Below are positions 11,291 to 23,385 of a stretch of DNA of 64,000 bases, in pieces. The stretch covers positions 4,925,831 through 4,989,830 of the forward strand of contig CM036231.1 of the NCBI GenBank assembly GCA_020631735.1. The letters are read 5' to 3'. The stretch comes from Saccharum officinarum. Lineage: Eukaryota; Streptophyta; Magnoliopsida; Poales; Poaceae. Position 1 is the first letter of the stretch. The number at the start of each line of letters is the position of its first letter. A program made the position numbers and the translations under genes. The notes beneath the pieces are model-generated. The model saw only the letters and a program-made list of their open reading frames with translations, did not search any database and was not told the DNA's origin.

Positions 11291-11625
11291 GTCGGCTGGC
11301 GCCGGCGCGCGCGCGCGCAGAGGCTGCTGCTCTGCTCGACTGCTCTGTTTGAGAGGCGGGCGGGGGTTGCAGAGTGGCGTGCAGGAGAGAACAGAAGGGG
11401 CCCGGCCAGAAGCAAACAAACAGGGGCAAGAGAGGAGACACGAGAGGCGAGGCGAGGCCGGTCGCGCAAGTTGCTTGGCTGGGCTGCGCTTCCACGCGAA
11501 ACGCGAAGGCTCCAGAACCGGGACCTTATTACACCGACGCCTGCTAGCTTGTGGTTTAAAATAAAAGACGAAAAGTGTGTGGTCACATCACCGGTTAATT
11601 AACGTTATGCTAACAAAGATATTTT
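11291..11625 (-). promoter_or_regulatory. 5' UTR/promoter region of the J-domain gene
   Basis: This GC-rich stretch, with a CG/GCGC run immediately before the ATG, precedes the J-protein start on the minus strand. No convincing TATA box was picked out. A MITE begins at 11626, so the proximal promoter is at most about 330 bp of unique DNA. ORFs on both strands here are GC-driven shadows. Confidence 0.45.
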
Positions 11626-11867
11626 GGCTCTGTTTAGTTGTTTCGAAGTTCTAAAAATTTTACAAGATTCTCCGTCACATCGAATCTTTGAACACATGTA
11701 TGGAGTATTAAATATAGGTAAAAAAATAATTAATTACACAGTTTGGTTGTAAATCACGAGACGAATCTTTCGAACATAATTAGATCATGATTGGACACTA
11801 ACTGTCAAATACAAACGAAAGAATTACTATGTTTTCAAAAATTTTACAGCAGCATCTAAACACAGCC
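11626..11867. mobile_element. MITE of the GGCC...GTTTAG family
   Basis: Starts GGCTCTGTTTAGTTG and ends CATCTAAACACAGCC. It contains the family words CACATCGAATCTTTGAACAC and GAGACGAATCTTT. It is flanked by TTT at 11623-11625 and 11868-11870. It lies just upstream of the J-domain gene. Confidence 0.8.
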
Positions 11868-12049
11868 TTTACCGAAGTGAAAAGGGCATGCATGATTCGG
11901 AAAAAACTAGAAACACAGGTACTGCTTTACGTACAACTCAACTGGGTGTTCTCTTAAGATTGCAGCGTGATTACCACAAAAAACTGTAGATTGTACTAAA
12001 AAAAGCCACAACCACGGTGGCTTAATCTAAAATGAACACCTCCAACATA

Positions 12050-12247
12050 CAGGGATGTTTGGATGAACTAAACTAAACTTATTATGTTTTTGGATGCGAT
12101 ATAGAATATCTAAATGTGAACCAAATGTGGACTAAAAAACTAATAGAGGCTAATTGATAAGTAGAACTTATTAGAGAAAAGAAAAAATAGCTCATATTTA
12201 CTATATTATCCTCATTAAACTTTAGTTCGGAGATCTAAACAGGTCCT
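12050..12247. mobile_element. MITE, unassigned
   Basis: GGGATGTTTGGATGAACTAA at the left and CTTTAGTTCGGAGATCTAAACAGGTCC at the right are imperfect inverted ends around an AT-rich core. This is similar to common grass PIF/Harbinger-type MITEs. The target duplication is not clear. Confidence 0.5.
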
Positions 12248-12742
12248 ATGAAGGTCATGGTTTAACAAATAAAACAATGGATCACAACACTCAGTGGCAA
12301 TACAAGATAGCACCCTGCATATGTGGAAAAATGTACTTACCGAATTTTGAAATTTGCTTCCAAGTAAGAAAGCACTTCAAACTAAAGCCACATTTTATTC
12401 TTCTTTTTAATCAAGTTGCAAAAAAGAGCGTTTTAGAGCGAGGCGCACTGAACAGGCCCACGTCGGCAGGACAGGGTGAAAAGTAGGACACACATGCATG
12501 CACGAGAACATTGTCCATCGAGATCATTGGAATCAGATTATGGTACTCTAATTAACAATCGTCCTGTGGACAGGGCCCTTTTCTGGAACGATCCTCGTTT
12601 GGGCAAGTTGTTGTTGGGACTGGGAGCAACTGTGGCGGAACTGGTAAGGGCTATTGCAGGCAGAGGCAGGGCCACGACTAGACTATGCCAACCACCCGAC
12701 CACCTCGGCCTTATCCTCCGCCCGGAACCCACGGTTCGCCCG
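12248..12742. other. Intergenic, no gene supported
   Basis: Overlapping short ORFs on both strands (12277-12745) have no recognisable domain. Nothing else seen. Confidence 0.35.
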
Positions 12743-13384
12743 TAAGGGTGGGCGATGGGTTCTCGGTTCGGTTTCTCGGTTGTCGATGAAATTCGGTTCC
12801 TAAAAAATAAAAATCGATCGGTTCTAAAAAAAAATTAGAAACCGAGTATTTTGGTTATCGGTTGTTTCGGTTCAGTTCCGGCTCTAACCGAATTTTTTTT
12901 AGAATACCTCAAGACAACAATAAATATACATGTTCTAAGAAAAATTTATGCAACACTATATTTATTTTTAATCGGTTCAGTTCCGGTTCTAACCGAATTT
13001 TTTTAGAAGACCTCGAGACAACAATAAATATACATGTCCTAAGAAAAATTTATGCAACACTATATTTATTTTTAATAATAATAATAATGTATAAGAAAAT
13101 AATAACAATATAGTAACACAAATATATAGCAATTCAAATATAAAATACTACACATAAACCAAATATAATCTTACAAAATACAAGTGAGTGAAGTATAATT
13201 CATGTAATTGGTCCTTCGATTAATTCAGGAACTGAATTTTCTTCGGTTATTTTGGTTCCTCAATATCAGAAACCAAATAAGAACCGAATTTTTTGGTTCC
13301 GGTTCTTGTCTTTTCGGTTTCGGTTTCGGTTTCACTTCTTTCGGTTCGGTTTTCGGTTCTCGATAAAATTTGCCCATGCTATAG
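12743..13384. mobile_element. hAT-like non-autonomous element with CGGTTC words
   Basis: Begins TAAGGGTGGGCGATGGGTTC and ends near GATAAAATTTGCCCATGCTA. Both subterminal regions are dense in TTCGGTT/CGGTTC words and the core is AT-rich. The core includes a roughly 100 bp internal direct repeat (GGTTCAGTTCCGG through ATGCAACACTATATTTATTT at about 12868-12966 and 12975-13072). The flanks match at only about 6 of 8 bases (TTCGCCCG and TTCACCGG), so the boundaries are approximate. Confidence 0.6.
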
Positions 13385-13478
13385 TTCACCGGCCCGGGTT
13401 CCCGGGCACCTGCCGAAGCGTCCCCCACAGGAAAATTGCTCGGGCACGGAGATGCTTGCACTGTTCTGAAGGAAAACA

Positions 13479-13710
13479 GGCTGTGTTTAGATCCGAAATA
13501 TTTGGGGGAAAAATTCTTGTAACACTTTTGTTGTTATTTGGCAAAAATTGTCCAACCATGAACTAATTAGGCTCAAAAGATTCGTCTCGACCTTTTATAG
13601 ACAAACTGTACAATTAATTATTTTTTTACTTATATTTAATGCTCTATGCATGCGTCTAAAAATTCGATGTGATGGAGGAAGAGGAAATATTTTGAGAAGT
13701 GAACGGGGCC
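13479..13710. mobile_element. MITE of the GGCC...GTTTAG family
   Basis: Starts GGCTGTGTTTAGATCC and ends GAAGTGAACGGGGCC. Flanked by ACA at 13476-13478 and 13711-13713. It contains AGGCTCAAAAGATTCGTCTC. Confidence 0.75.
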
Positions 13711-13971
13711 ACAGTAGGATTTTCTCGTGTTTAGGACTCGGCAGCTGTATGATTATATGCCGACGGCGTGCTTTCCCGGGCTTGATGCGACTGAAACGAA
13801 ACCCACGAGCTGATCGACCGAGGCGGAAGGGACGGGGACGGTGTGAGGCGCCGGCCCCGGCCGCGACCCCGGCCCGCGCGGCGCGAGGAAGATATTTTCG
13901 GGGGGCCGCGCCCGCCCCGGCCTCTGGAGAGTTCGCTCCTCCGCATCTGGCCACTTGTTGTATTTTGACTG

Positions 13972-14214
13972 AGGCACCGTTTAGATACCAAAAATTTTGC
14001 TAAAATTTTTAGATTTCTCGTCACATCGAATCTTTGAACGCATGCATGAAACATTAAATATAGATAAAAAATAAAACTAATTACACAGTTTAGACGAAAA
14101 TGGACGAGACAAATCTTTTAAGCCTAATTAGACTTTGATTAGATAATATTTGTTAAATAACAACGAAACTGCTACAGTAGCATCTCGCTAAAAATTTTGC
14201 CAACTAAACGGCCT
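13972..14214. mobile_element. MITE of the GGCC...GTTTAG family
   Basis: Starts AGGCACCGTTTAGATACC and ends CCAACTAAACGGCCT. Flanked by CTG at 13969-13971 and 14215-14217. It is in opposite orientation to its neighbour at 13479-13710. Confidence 0.75.
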
Positions 14215-14365
14215 CTGACCGGTCCGCACTTGGCGGCACGAGGATTCTAGAGAGCGGGGTGGCACTCGTACGTGGTTGTCAGGGCGGCCTCGACGCTGAC
14301 CGGCTGACGAGCCGAAAAGCGCATGGCTGTCGGGCCCCGCCGCAGCCGGCCGGCACCACAGACTA

Positions 14366-14603
14366 GTTCGGCTGGTGGCTGGTAGCTGAAAAAGTTACTG
14401 TAGCATTTTTCGTTGTTATTTGGCAAAATTTGTTCAATTATGGACTAACTAGGCTCAAAAGATTCGTCCCGACATTTACAGACAAACTATGCAATTAGTT
14501 ATCTTTTTTAACTACATTTAATGCTCCATGCATACGTCGAAAGATTTGATGTGATGGGTGGAAGAGAAAATATTTTGGGTTGAGTGGGGAAGTAAACAAG
14601 GCC
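14366..14603. mobile_element. MITE of the GGCC...GTTTAG family
   Basis: Contains the family core (ATTTGGCAAAATTTGTTCAA, AGATTCGTCCCGACATTTAC, ACAAACTATGCAATTAGTTA) and ends GTAAACAAGGCC. The left terminus is diverged, so its boundary is estimated. Confidence 0.65.
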
Positions 14604-14694
14604 TGAAACGAGAAAAAAACACCGCTAGCTGGCTGTCTACCAGCCAGTCGAACAAGGAGCAGATCAGCTGGGGCCTAGGAAGCTTTCGTATCCG

Positions 14695-14937
14695 GGGTGT
14701 GTTCACTTCGCGAAAAGTAGATAAAAAGTTATTGTAACATCTTTCGTTGTTATTTAGCAAAATTTATCTAATTATGGACTAACTAGGCTCAAAAGATTCG
14801 TCCCGACATTTACAGACAAACTATACAATTAGTTATCTTTTTTACCTACATTTAATGCTCTATGCATGCGTCGAAAGATTCGATGTAATGAGTAAAAGAG
14901 GAAATATTTTGGGTTGGCATGGGAAGCGAACACACCC
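14695..14937. mobile_element. MITE of the GGCC...GTTTAG family (GGGTGTGTTCAC ends)
   Basis: Starts GGGTGTGTTCACTTCGCG and ends AAGCGAACACACCC. Flanked by CCG at 14692-14694 and 14938-14940. It is very similar to the copy that was split by the CACTA element at 24.5-30.6 kb. Confidence 0.8.
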
Positions 14938-15072
14938 CCGGCAAAAAGGCCCATGCGATGGCTGCTCGGCGTGGCTGGTGGGGACGGCGGACGACGGGAT
15001 GGAAACGTCTGCGAAAATTAACCGGCACTTTCGCTTCTGCTGTAGTAATAACTTTTCAAGCAACAGCTATTA

Positions 15073-15425
15073 GGGCCTGTTTAGACTCTTGGTATTGAAT
15101 TTATTGTAATAATTATAATTTAGACATGGATTAATTAAGCTAATATAGTTATATATGGAATGTATTTATATATTTATTGTTAGGCATACAAGGGACATAC
15201 TTATATATTACATTTCTATGGTAAGGAGGTGAGTTGAACAGTGTACTATAAGTTGAAGAGTAGAATTATAGCATAGCAGTGACATATAGAATCTATTTTC
15301 ATCTCCCACCATATGAATTTGAGATAGATTTATTTGTGACATTGGAAAAGTTATGGAAAGTCAAATTCCAAACCAAATAATCTAATCCATTAAGTAGATT
15401 TTAATTCCTCGAATGAAAACAGCCC
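15073..15425. mobile_element. Tourist-like (PIF/Harbinger) MITE, 353 bp
   Basis: Starts GGGCCTGTTTAGACTC and ends GAATGAAAACAGCCC. Flanked by TTA at 15070-15072 and 15426-15428. AT-rich with no coding capacity. Confidence 0.7.
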
Positions 15426-15512
15426 TTACTGTAATTTCTACGGTAGGTGTACTCACATAAAGTATTGTATTTTTAGAAAAAGAAATTTCTTATTCCGGTC
15501 TTTACAATCCTT

Positions 15513-15756
15513 GGCCTTGTTTAGATTGATGTGAGAAGTTGAAATTTTTTCACTCTCTTTCCATCACATCAATCTTTTGCACACATGCATGAAGCATTAA
15601 ATATAGATAAAAAATAACTAATTACACAGTTTGGTTGTAAAATCATGAGACGAATCTTTTGAGCCTAATTAGTCCATAATTAGATACTAATTGTCAAATA
15701 CAAACGAGAGTACTACAGTAACTAAAGTTGAAAAAAATTGCAATATAAACCAGGCC
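15513..15756. mobile_element. MITE of the GGCC...GTTTAG family
   Basis: Starts GGCCTTGTTTAGATTG and ends AATATAAACCAGGCC. Flanked by CTT at 15510-15512 and 15757-15759. It contains the family words GAGACGAATCTTTTGAGCCT and TAATTAGTCCATAATTAG. Confidence 0.8.
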
Positions 15757-15987
15757 CTTATTGCAATTTCAACCATCGGCTGTTTATATAGAGCCCACAT
15801 AAAGTACCGAATACAGCTGCATTGCAGCTATTTAAGATTATTTTGGCTTATTCGAACAGCCCAAACTACTCTTATGTCATCTTTCTATGTGTATATGGAA
15901 ACGATTGCTCACAGGTCAGAAAATTTTCAGTTTTTTTGGGAGTGAAAATTTTCATATTTCTCAATATATATAAGCATTAAGTGACAG

Positions 15988-16137
15988 TGGCGAAGCTAGA
16001 GCAAAATCAAGGGAGGTGCGCTAGCCTCGTGGATGCATAGATTTTTATCGTATGAGTATATATATGATGAAAAATTGAACATAATTACTATTTTTCTGAT
16101 TTTTTGTGGGTGCGTCCGCACCCCCTAGCTTGAACAT
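15988..16137. mobile_element. hAT-type MITE-like fragment (CAGTGGCGAAGC end)
   Basis: CAGTGGCGAAGCTAGAGCAA at the left and CACCCCCTAGCTTGAACATG at the right are imperfect inverted ends. It resembles the better-preserved 136 bp element at 22063-22198. No target duplication found. Confidence 0.4.
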
Positions 16138-16139
16138 GG

Positions 16140-16896
16140 ATACATGAGTGCATGCGCTTGAGGACCAAGCTCTGGCGACGGTCCCGCCCTCTATTCAGGG
16201 CGTGTAGCTCCACGATTTCCAGCACTTGGTTGAGCTGTGTTGTTGCCATTATCGAGCGGCGTGCGACGAGGGAACGTCCAAGTTCGCCTTCGCTGGCCTG
16301 CTTAACCTTAACTCTTGCTTTGTGCAGTGACAGTATAGCTTCAGGAAACGCTCTGCCATGGAGTCATCACCATCCCATACAGTCGTGATTGCACGGTAGG
16401 TAGATGGGCAGCAGAGATCGCAGCATGTCCTGGTATTGTCCATGGAGATCACCGGACAGAGATGCCACGCAGGAAGAGGCATTACTAGAATTGTATCATC
16501 TTCAGTAGCAGGCAGGTATTCTATATCCCTCTGGTGTCCTTTGTATCACAGACTGGTTCCAAGCAACCAGATTCTTAGCCCCTTTTGACATGCCAGCTCT
16601 AGACCAGAGGAAAGAACGGCGTCGTCGGCCAATTTGTTCTATCACTCCCTGCGGGATGGCAAGGGCACACATGGCAAATACTAGCTAACTATGCAATACC
16701 GAATTCACAAGGGTTGCACGTCCCATTTGGTTGAGCACAGATGTTTGCCAACCGGCGAGGTATTTGTCAGCTTTGGCAATCTGGGGTGCAAATGCAGGTA
16801 GGCGAAGTTTGGTGTTGGACAGAGGTAGACCAAGATAAGTTTGCGGGAATCCTTCTCTACGACAACCGAGCGCTGAGATGCATTCCGCCACAGTGG

Positions 16897-16900
<4 letters not shown>
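16140..16900 (-). pseudogene. LINE reverse-transcriptase fragment (3' part)
   Basis: The minus-strand frame reads CRREGFPQTYLGLPLSNTKL followed by WQTSVLNQMGRATLVNSVL. That is the stretch just after the catalytic palm in plant L1-type LINE reverse transcriptases, and it runs on toward the C-terminal region with stops and frameshifts. The matching upstream part (…HFTNATGL, a stop where Gln is expected, then INYEK) lies at 23984-24180 on the same strand, on the far side of the TA-bounded insertion. The two pieces together form one interrupted LINE. It encodes no functional protein now. Confidence 0.75.

Positions 16901-16979
<79 letters not shown>
16901..16979. repeat. (TA)n microsatellite, left flank of element A
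   Basis: About 39 uninterrupted AT dinucleotides directly abut LINE sequence on the left and the element A end on the right. Confidence 0.95.
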
Positions 16980-16981
<2 letters not shown>

Positions 16982-17026
16982 ACTACGCTAAATAGTACCC
17001 AGGGTACTAAATATTATTCAGTACCC

Positions 17027-18870
17027 GAGCGCCCCTGTTGCCCGACCTTCTCCACACGGTAGTCTCCGATGGGATTTTTTCCGTTCTCTCGTGGTGGGCT
17101 CTTGAGGCCGATTTTTTTCGTTTTTATTGCGGCTGTTTTTTTTTCCTTTTTTGTGGAGGCCGATTTTTCAAGTTTGTTGCGACAGATTTTTTTCCTCATC
17201 GTCGGTTTTCATTCAGTTTTTCTTTCCACGTAACGTGGTCGGCTCTTGCGGCCGATTTTTTTTCCTTTTTTCTTGCGGCCAAGGCTTAACCTGTATTTTT
17301 TCTTATTTTGGATTTGAAAGGTGGATTTTACATTGAAATAGGTGAGGCAAGAGGAAACAAAAAAAGGTATCCAACTGGAAGGTAAAAAGGCGACGTTCAG
17401 AAAAACATGGCTTGAACGTGTTTTTTTGGAGGCAGATTTTATATTGTGAGATAGATGAGGAAAAACAAAAATCTCAGACTAAAATGTAAAGACGTGATTT
17501 GGCGTATTTATATGATGGTACTATTCATAAAACGGGGTTTTAATGGTAAAATGAATCTTTTTTTTGCGATCAATGGTAAAATGAATCATATGAGGCATAT
17601 TTCAAATCATAAACCTTTTTTCGCCAAAAGCATACTTTTTTATATAAATGAATCGTGAAAGAAGATTACAATACAGTTTGCAATTTTGAAGATATATATA
17701 GTTTTGTAGCTTTGCCTGAGTTATTCCACAAAATCACATGCAATTTATAGCAGCTAAATAACCTTCATGGGATTGTGAATATTACAATATGTGAGGAAAA
17801 AATATTACTTTTAATCAGAAATTATACAATCTGAGAAAAAAAAACAAAACTAATACATCCCTCTCCCTTTTGTCACCCCTCTCTAATGGCCGCCAATTGC
17901 TTCATCTGTCAAAAGCAGGACAAAAGAAAACATTTGCCATGACTAAACCAGCAAAAGAGAATGACATAGCTGCTGCAGCTGATGCTTTTTTCCCTCTCAA
18001 ATTACTGTAGCAGCAAGCAGCAGCAGCTGCTTTTTTTTTTTTGCAGCAGCCGAACACTTTGCCTAAAACTTTCATGATTAATAAGCAAAGCAATAAAAGA
18101 ACTATGTATTTTTAGTTTTTGCTGCATTTGTAGTTACATTCAACAGAATTGGCTGACCCGAACTGGCTTACCTGAACAAACTGAGATCGTCTCAAATGAA
18201 ATATAAACTGGGGAGATGTCGACAAAATCAGTTTATATTCCGAAACAGAAATAATAACTACATTGTTGTGGTGCCCTCGTTGACTAAAATAATCAAATAT
18301 ACACCCCATATACTGGATCATTAGATCATTGTTGCTTTTTTTGAACAGCAGTAAGGCTCCAAAACAGAAATAATAACTACAGCAAGCTGGCAACATTTTA
18401 TTCTATGATACTATGTTCTCAAGTGAAATAAATCCATGTATGTGGTAATGGTAAAATAATCTAATAAGTGTCGTCAAGTACCTCAGTGATCTTAAATAAG
18501 ACTAAGCGTGCCAGACTGTAGCTGTAATTTGATCAAAGCTATCTATTAGCTCCTAAAGCACGCGTAATCTATAATTGTTTCTAAAATGAACATAATGAGA
18601 GAGAAACAGGTGATACAAACTAAGCAGAAAAGGATTTGTGATCATCAAAGTAAAAACAGCTAGAATAAAACTTGTCTGCACACCACCACAACCAACAAAC
18701 CTTCTAGAAATTGTTGTGGCTCGTAATCTCATCTGCCCTCATGATGCTAGTAACTGCACGCAACACCTCAAGTCAGTCACATATAGGGAGCAAGGAGTTC
18801 GAGAGCGTATATAAATTCTATCGTAATGGTGATTTGGCCTGAGTGCAGATTTGGTGCCCAGGGGGCCTGG
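17027..18870. other. Left interior of element A, no gene supported
   Basis: Bases 17100-17290 carry four degenerate repeats of a GCGGCCGATTTTTTTTCC-like word. This may be a subterminal repeat array. The rest is AT-rich. The word AAACAGAAATAATAACTACA occurs twice (about 18242 and 18361). Small ORFs are not convincing. Confidence 0.4.
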
Positions 18871-19205
18871 TGCCCTTGTTGACTAAAATACCATGTTGCA
18901 ATGTTTCAAAAACCAATAAACCATCACAAAAATCATGTATGTAGTACACATAAAGTGTAGCCGCAACAATTCAGTTTGAAATCCATCCTAGATGCCAAGA
19001 AAGAAAAATAGAAAAGCAATCAACTTGGCACTGTTCATCATGTGCTGACAGCAACACTTCTGCTTTTTTAATCTTAGCATCAAAGATGAATTTCAATCTG
19101 AATTTTTGTGGCTACACTTAACTTTAGGTGTACTAAATACATGATTTTTGTGATGATTTTTGAAACATTGTAACATGGTATTTTAGTCCTTTAGCTAACG
19201 AGGGT
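18871..19205. repeat. Inverted repeat (hairpin-forming), about 125 bp arms
   Basis: The left arm (about 18871-18998) and right arm (about 19074-19205) are imperfect reverse complements. Shared blocks include GACTAAAATACCATGTT, ATGTTTCAAAAA, CATCACAAAAATCATGTAT and AGTACAC. The loop is about 75 bp. The outer word GGTGCCCT(T/C)GTTGACTAAAATA also occurs near 18270. It could be a MITE with long inverted ends or a source of a double-stranded RNA. Confidence 0.65.
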
Positions 19206-22062
19206 GATCCCACCTTAATTATTTGTCACACTCCATAACTGAAGACGAATCTGGAAAAAATTAAAACGACATACTAGGATAAACCAATAACACATAATTT
19301 AAAATGATAATAAGCCGAATCTGGGAAAAAAATTGAAAATACTAGTATAGTCTAGAAAGACGCTCACCTTTGTGGCCTTCTCTTTGAAGCTGTGTTCTCA
19401 AATGAAACACAAAGCGATGATAGAAAAAGCATCAGTTGTGTTCCCTTGCAATGGCTTCCAACACATAAATAGCCTTCATGCAGACCTGAAGTACACAAAT
19501 ATATTGAATACTAATGAATCTCTAACGAACTAGTGGAAAAGCTAACTGGAAATGCTTTGATTAACAAAAGGCCTAATAAAAGGTTCCTATGAAAACTATC
19601 GGTCTATCATATGCATAAAACCTAACTAGAGTGACAGGCAGACAGAATCTATCTCTGCACGCCAATCTGGTAATGTTTCCTTTTCAATTGTGATCTTTCT
19701 GTGTGTTATTTTTTTATTAGCTAATAAGATTGACAGTTCATAAAATTCTTCAAATGTGACATTTAGAAACATAGTATTCAGAAAAAGACTATTAGGAAGA
19801 ATTCAAGTATCCAAAACTTTTTCATGAAAGTATTTCTTTTAACAACCAGAAAGAAAAGGTGCTTAAGCATTAAAATAATGGAAAGTGGTGTCATTCATCA
19901 GAGGTAATCTGAATTTTATTTACTAATTTTGTCCTGGGCCTACCAATACACCAGTGGAAGGGCACATAAATCATGAAGAAAACGAACATCAAGGGTGCGC
20001 CACACATTTATTTAAGAACATAACCTTCAATTCAAGTAAGCTAGTGAAGAACTAGAATAGGTTGCCAAGTTGCAGGTAAAAGAAAAATGAGGGCTTTGAA
20101 TACCAGAAGAGATAAGATAAAATTGCAATGTCACTCCGCTGAAACGATTACATATAAACTAACTACTGACTACAGTAGATATGAAAACTAACTTTTGCTC
20201 CTAGTAGCAGTTCACCTTTGTCATTTCTGCTCCACTGCATTCTTTCATTCATAAAAAACCTGGCCAATGGCATCAAATGGAAAGCTATAATTGGAAGAAT
20301 ATTTTCAATTTTGTGCATTAAAAAATTGTGAGGCAGAATTAGCATGCCCCATACTGAACCAATAACAAACACCGTATACATGTTGACAATCAATTTCTAT
20401 TGACAAACAGTGGTAGTTCAAGGAATCAATTGTGTTCATCAAAACCAAAACAGTAAATGAAAAAGGTTTGCTATGAAATTTACAACAAAAAATATGTTCT
20501 CTTTTGTAAGCACTCAGCACCACTATGAAGAATTGATGCCATAGCCAAAGAATGTTACCCAAGTGCGAATAATTTTATTCCCTGAGAAATCAGCTGATAG
20601 AAGATGTACACAATGGCAGCAACTATACAACCATAAGCACGGCAGGAGCAGGTTCTAAAGATATTGTCGGGTTTCATTAGAACAAATAGAGTTTCTAACA
20701 TGCAGTGCACAGTCAATCTAGTTAACAGGTTGATATTGACAGATTTCTGATTAGACAAGTAATACCAAATGAACACATAAAGAATGAATTTTATGAAGAA
20801 ATATAAAGTGGATAAAGAGGATGTTGAGGAGCATAGGGCATACACAGTCTTGAAAGCTCCCCACCTCAGAATGAAATTGTGCTGCACCAAGGAAAGGGAA
20901 TCAGATAAAAAGAAGTTATAAACCTTGAACCTTAATTGTACATAGTAGTTCATCGCATGCCATGTGCATACAGCATTTCACAAAACCTTAGTTATTTGCA
21001 ACAAAACTAGCCTGCTCATAAATATTTTATATGTCATCCACTAGGCCTTACTCTTAAATAGCATATAATAGAATAAAAAATATAATAAAAGACAGAGCCA
21101 TCGCATATGGAACAATCTCAAGATGGAAGCAATAATTGCAGACAAATTATTATGTCCCTAATATATTCGCTTTTGGTAGAACAGAATACAAAATATAACT
21201 CTGTAACAGGTCCTCTACTGCATTTAGATAGAAACAAAAAATGCGGGAGGGCTGAATAGACAGAAACAAAAAGTGCAATGTGAGCTCTCAAATAACATCC
21301 TCTTCGGGTTGAGAGGCATCCTATAAACCAGGTGCTGGCCAGCATCCATCCGGCAAGAGAATGGAAAAAAAAGGTTTGTGCCATTTTAAAAAACTGCATG
21401 GGGACCATTTACATTGTGCATACAAGAACTGAACTTTTATCCACAATCTTATCGTCGGAATGGAGGAAATAGAAAAACGATATGGCTGATACAATTGCGA
21501 TTCGTTATTAGAACAGCAATTTAATATGTGAGAGTAAGGAAAAATATCATAATGTGGAAAAACATGACCTTCTCTGTGAGCGGTCTAGGGGAGTAGGTAG
21601 TGAAGGCTGCTGCAAAAGGGGAATGCCTCGGATCTACAGACACAATGAAAGAGCCAAAAAAAGCAATAAACAACACTGATGAAGATATTGACTCTAAATA
21701 GGCCAGACGATTTTAAAATTTTGATAGTATAGTGGACTTCAGAACAGCATGATGATCACAGGAAATGACCAAGGTTAAGTACATATACATCCAAAAAAGA
21801 AGGTTAGTGCAATTTGTCTCTAAATAGGTTGATCGAGATTGTAAAGGTTATATTAAGCTAAAAAAACCAGGTACCTTCACATTGCTACATACGAACTCCA
21901 GAACCTGGTATTGTCCTACAAACAATTAGAGTAGAAAACTAAAATGGGTTTGACAAAATTTAGTTAGGAGAAATCGAAAGGGTCTGCAATTTGAAAGAAG
22001 ATTTAAGTTCGGTGAAGTATTTTTTAATCCTATTTCAATTCGTGCTCTGAACAGGTTTATTG
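19206..22062. other. Central interior of element A, no CDS supported
   Basis: AT-rich with scattered short minus-strand ORFs that have no recognised domains. If the minus-strand transcript that starts near 23.7 kb is real, this is its intron or 3' exon space. Confidence 0.35.
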
Positions 22063-22198
22063 CAGTGGCAGAGCCACCACCCGGCTGCCCGCCGACGTTC
22101 GAATGGAAATTTTGTTTATATCAAAGTAGAACCGTGTAATTTTGTAGCTAAATATGTTGAATTGCCTGGGCTCCTAAAAGCTTCTGGCTCCGCTAATG
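22063..22198. mobile_element. hAT MITE with perfect 8-bp duplication
   Basis: The ends CAGTGGCAGAGCCA and (reverse complement of the right) CATTAGCGGAGCCA are inverted repeats. It is flanked by GTTTATTG at 22055-22062 and again at 22199-22206, a perfect 8-bp duplication typical of the hAT superfamily. It is 136 bp, non-coding, and nested inside element A. Confidence 0.85.
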
Positions 22199-23064
22199 GT
22201 TTATTGCAATGGGAAAATAAGTCTTTGACATAAAAGAAACTGACAATTGAATTGAACAAAGATAGTAGAATGGAGGGTACAGGAAACAGAGAAATCATAT
22301 GAAACCTGTGTGGATGAGTAAAAAATGGCGAATACTTTCAAGAATAATTAGTGTCTAGGTACTAATCTGATGTTCGTAGGAAACGAAACCTATCATTTAC
22401 AAGAAGTAACTTTGGGGAAAGAAAATTAGCAAAACAAAATGTATAGATCACATTGTCATCACAAGAAGGTATAGCTGCAGTAGGAATAGATCAAAGATCT
22501 GAATAAAAAAATTGGCCATTCCAATCCAAAACCACTTTAGATAGACCAGAACATCAGCCAAATCGTAAATGTTTAATGCTTCTCAGTAGGCAGTGGCAGA
22601 GTGGATTCTCCTTGAGAAATTCAATTCCTTCTCTGTTATATCACTAACATCCACCCTGCATTCTCCGCTTCTCCACTATACCATGTTGCCTGCTCACGTG
22701 GCCAATTTGTGGTTGAGGGAGGGCTGTCGCGCTTCCTCCACTCCGCTTCCTTGCCTCATTCGCTCCTCTGCCAAAAACGAATTCAGCATAATAGCGCCCA
22801 TCATGCTGATGTTGCCTTAAATTGTTCCTCCATGGATCCAGACGCCACATCCTCACTCCTGCAAGCAGAGCACTACTGCCAGCAGCTTTGCTCTCAGCTC
22901 CCGCTGCCCTACATTGATCTTGCACCAACCCTCCTCATGTTGATCCATCTATAGGAACAGAAATTGCATGCGACACAAACACAAAGTATCAACCATTTCT
23001 CTAGAAACGAACAACAAAATATCAATTGGCAGATAAAAAAAATGAGGGGCCGAAGAGACATTAC

Positions 23065-23385
23065 CTTGGGCTTGATTAACGATCTGCCTCAGTTATTCCC
23101 CTCCGGATGAAAAAGCCTGTGTCCACCTCCAGATCTAGATGAGGCAGAGGAAACTGCGATCCCTGAGATTCTAAGGAAGATCCAACCCATTTTGAAGTTC
23201 AGGAAGAGGATGAGCCAGCTGCTTACCGTGGTGCAGAGAGAGATCCACTCCAGAGGCCACGTCCGGAGGAGAGATGCGAGGATGAGGTCGACGCCGCGAA
23301 GCTCCGGCCACGCCTCACGCATCGCAAGGAGGAACGGATCTGACGCGATGCGAAGGGCACAGAGCTGTGCCGTGGTCACCATCAT
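23065..23385 (-). CDS. Putative spliced ORF carried by element A (unknown)
   Basis: The minus strand of this GC-rich block looks like the 5' part of a gene. An ATG at 23385 opens VTTAQLCALRIASDPFLLAM and WPLEWISLCTT, followed at once by a donor (ACCACG|GTAAGC). A plausible acceptor (…AATCTCAG) and second exon follow at about 23171-23065, ending at another donor (CCCAAG|GTAATG). I recognise no protein family, and the second exon soon meets a stop. It may be the first exons of a captured host gene or of a non-coding transcript of the element. The GC content contrasts sharply with the AT-rich remainder of element A, consistent with captured gene sequence. Treat coding potential as unproven. Confidence 0.25.

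Noticed and set aside
10175..11602. Plus-strand ORFs opposite the J-domain gene
   Set aside because: They are antisense to well-supported exons and have no recognisable domains.
12476..12745. 89-codon plus-strand ORF
   Set aside because: It has no domain and an equally long frame on the opposite strand, and it ends at a hAT-like element.
16901..16979. Tyr-Ile repeat ORFs across TA tracts (also 23887-23983, 59217-59328)
   Set aside because: A (TA)n tract has no stop codon in two frames on each strand. These ORFs are artefacts of the microsatellite.
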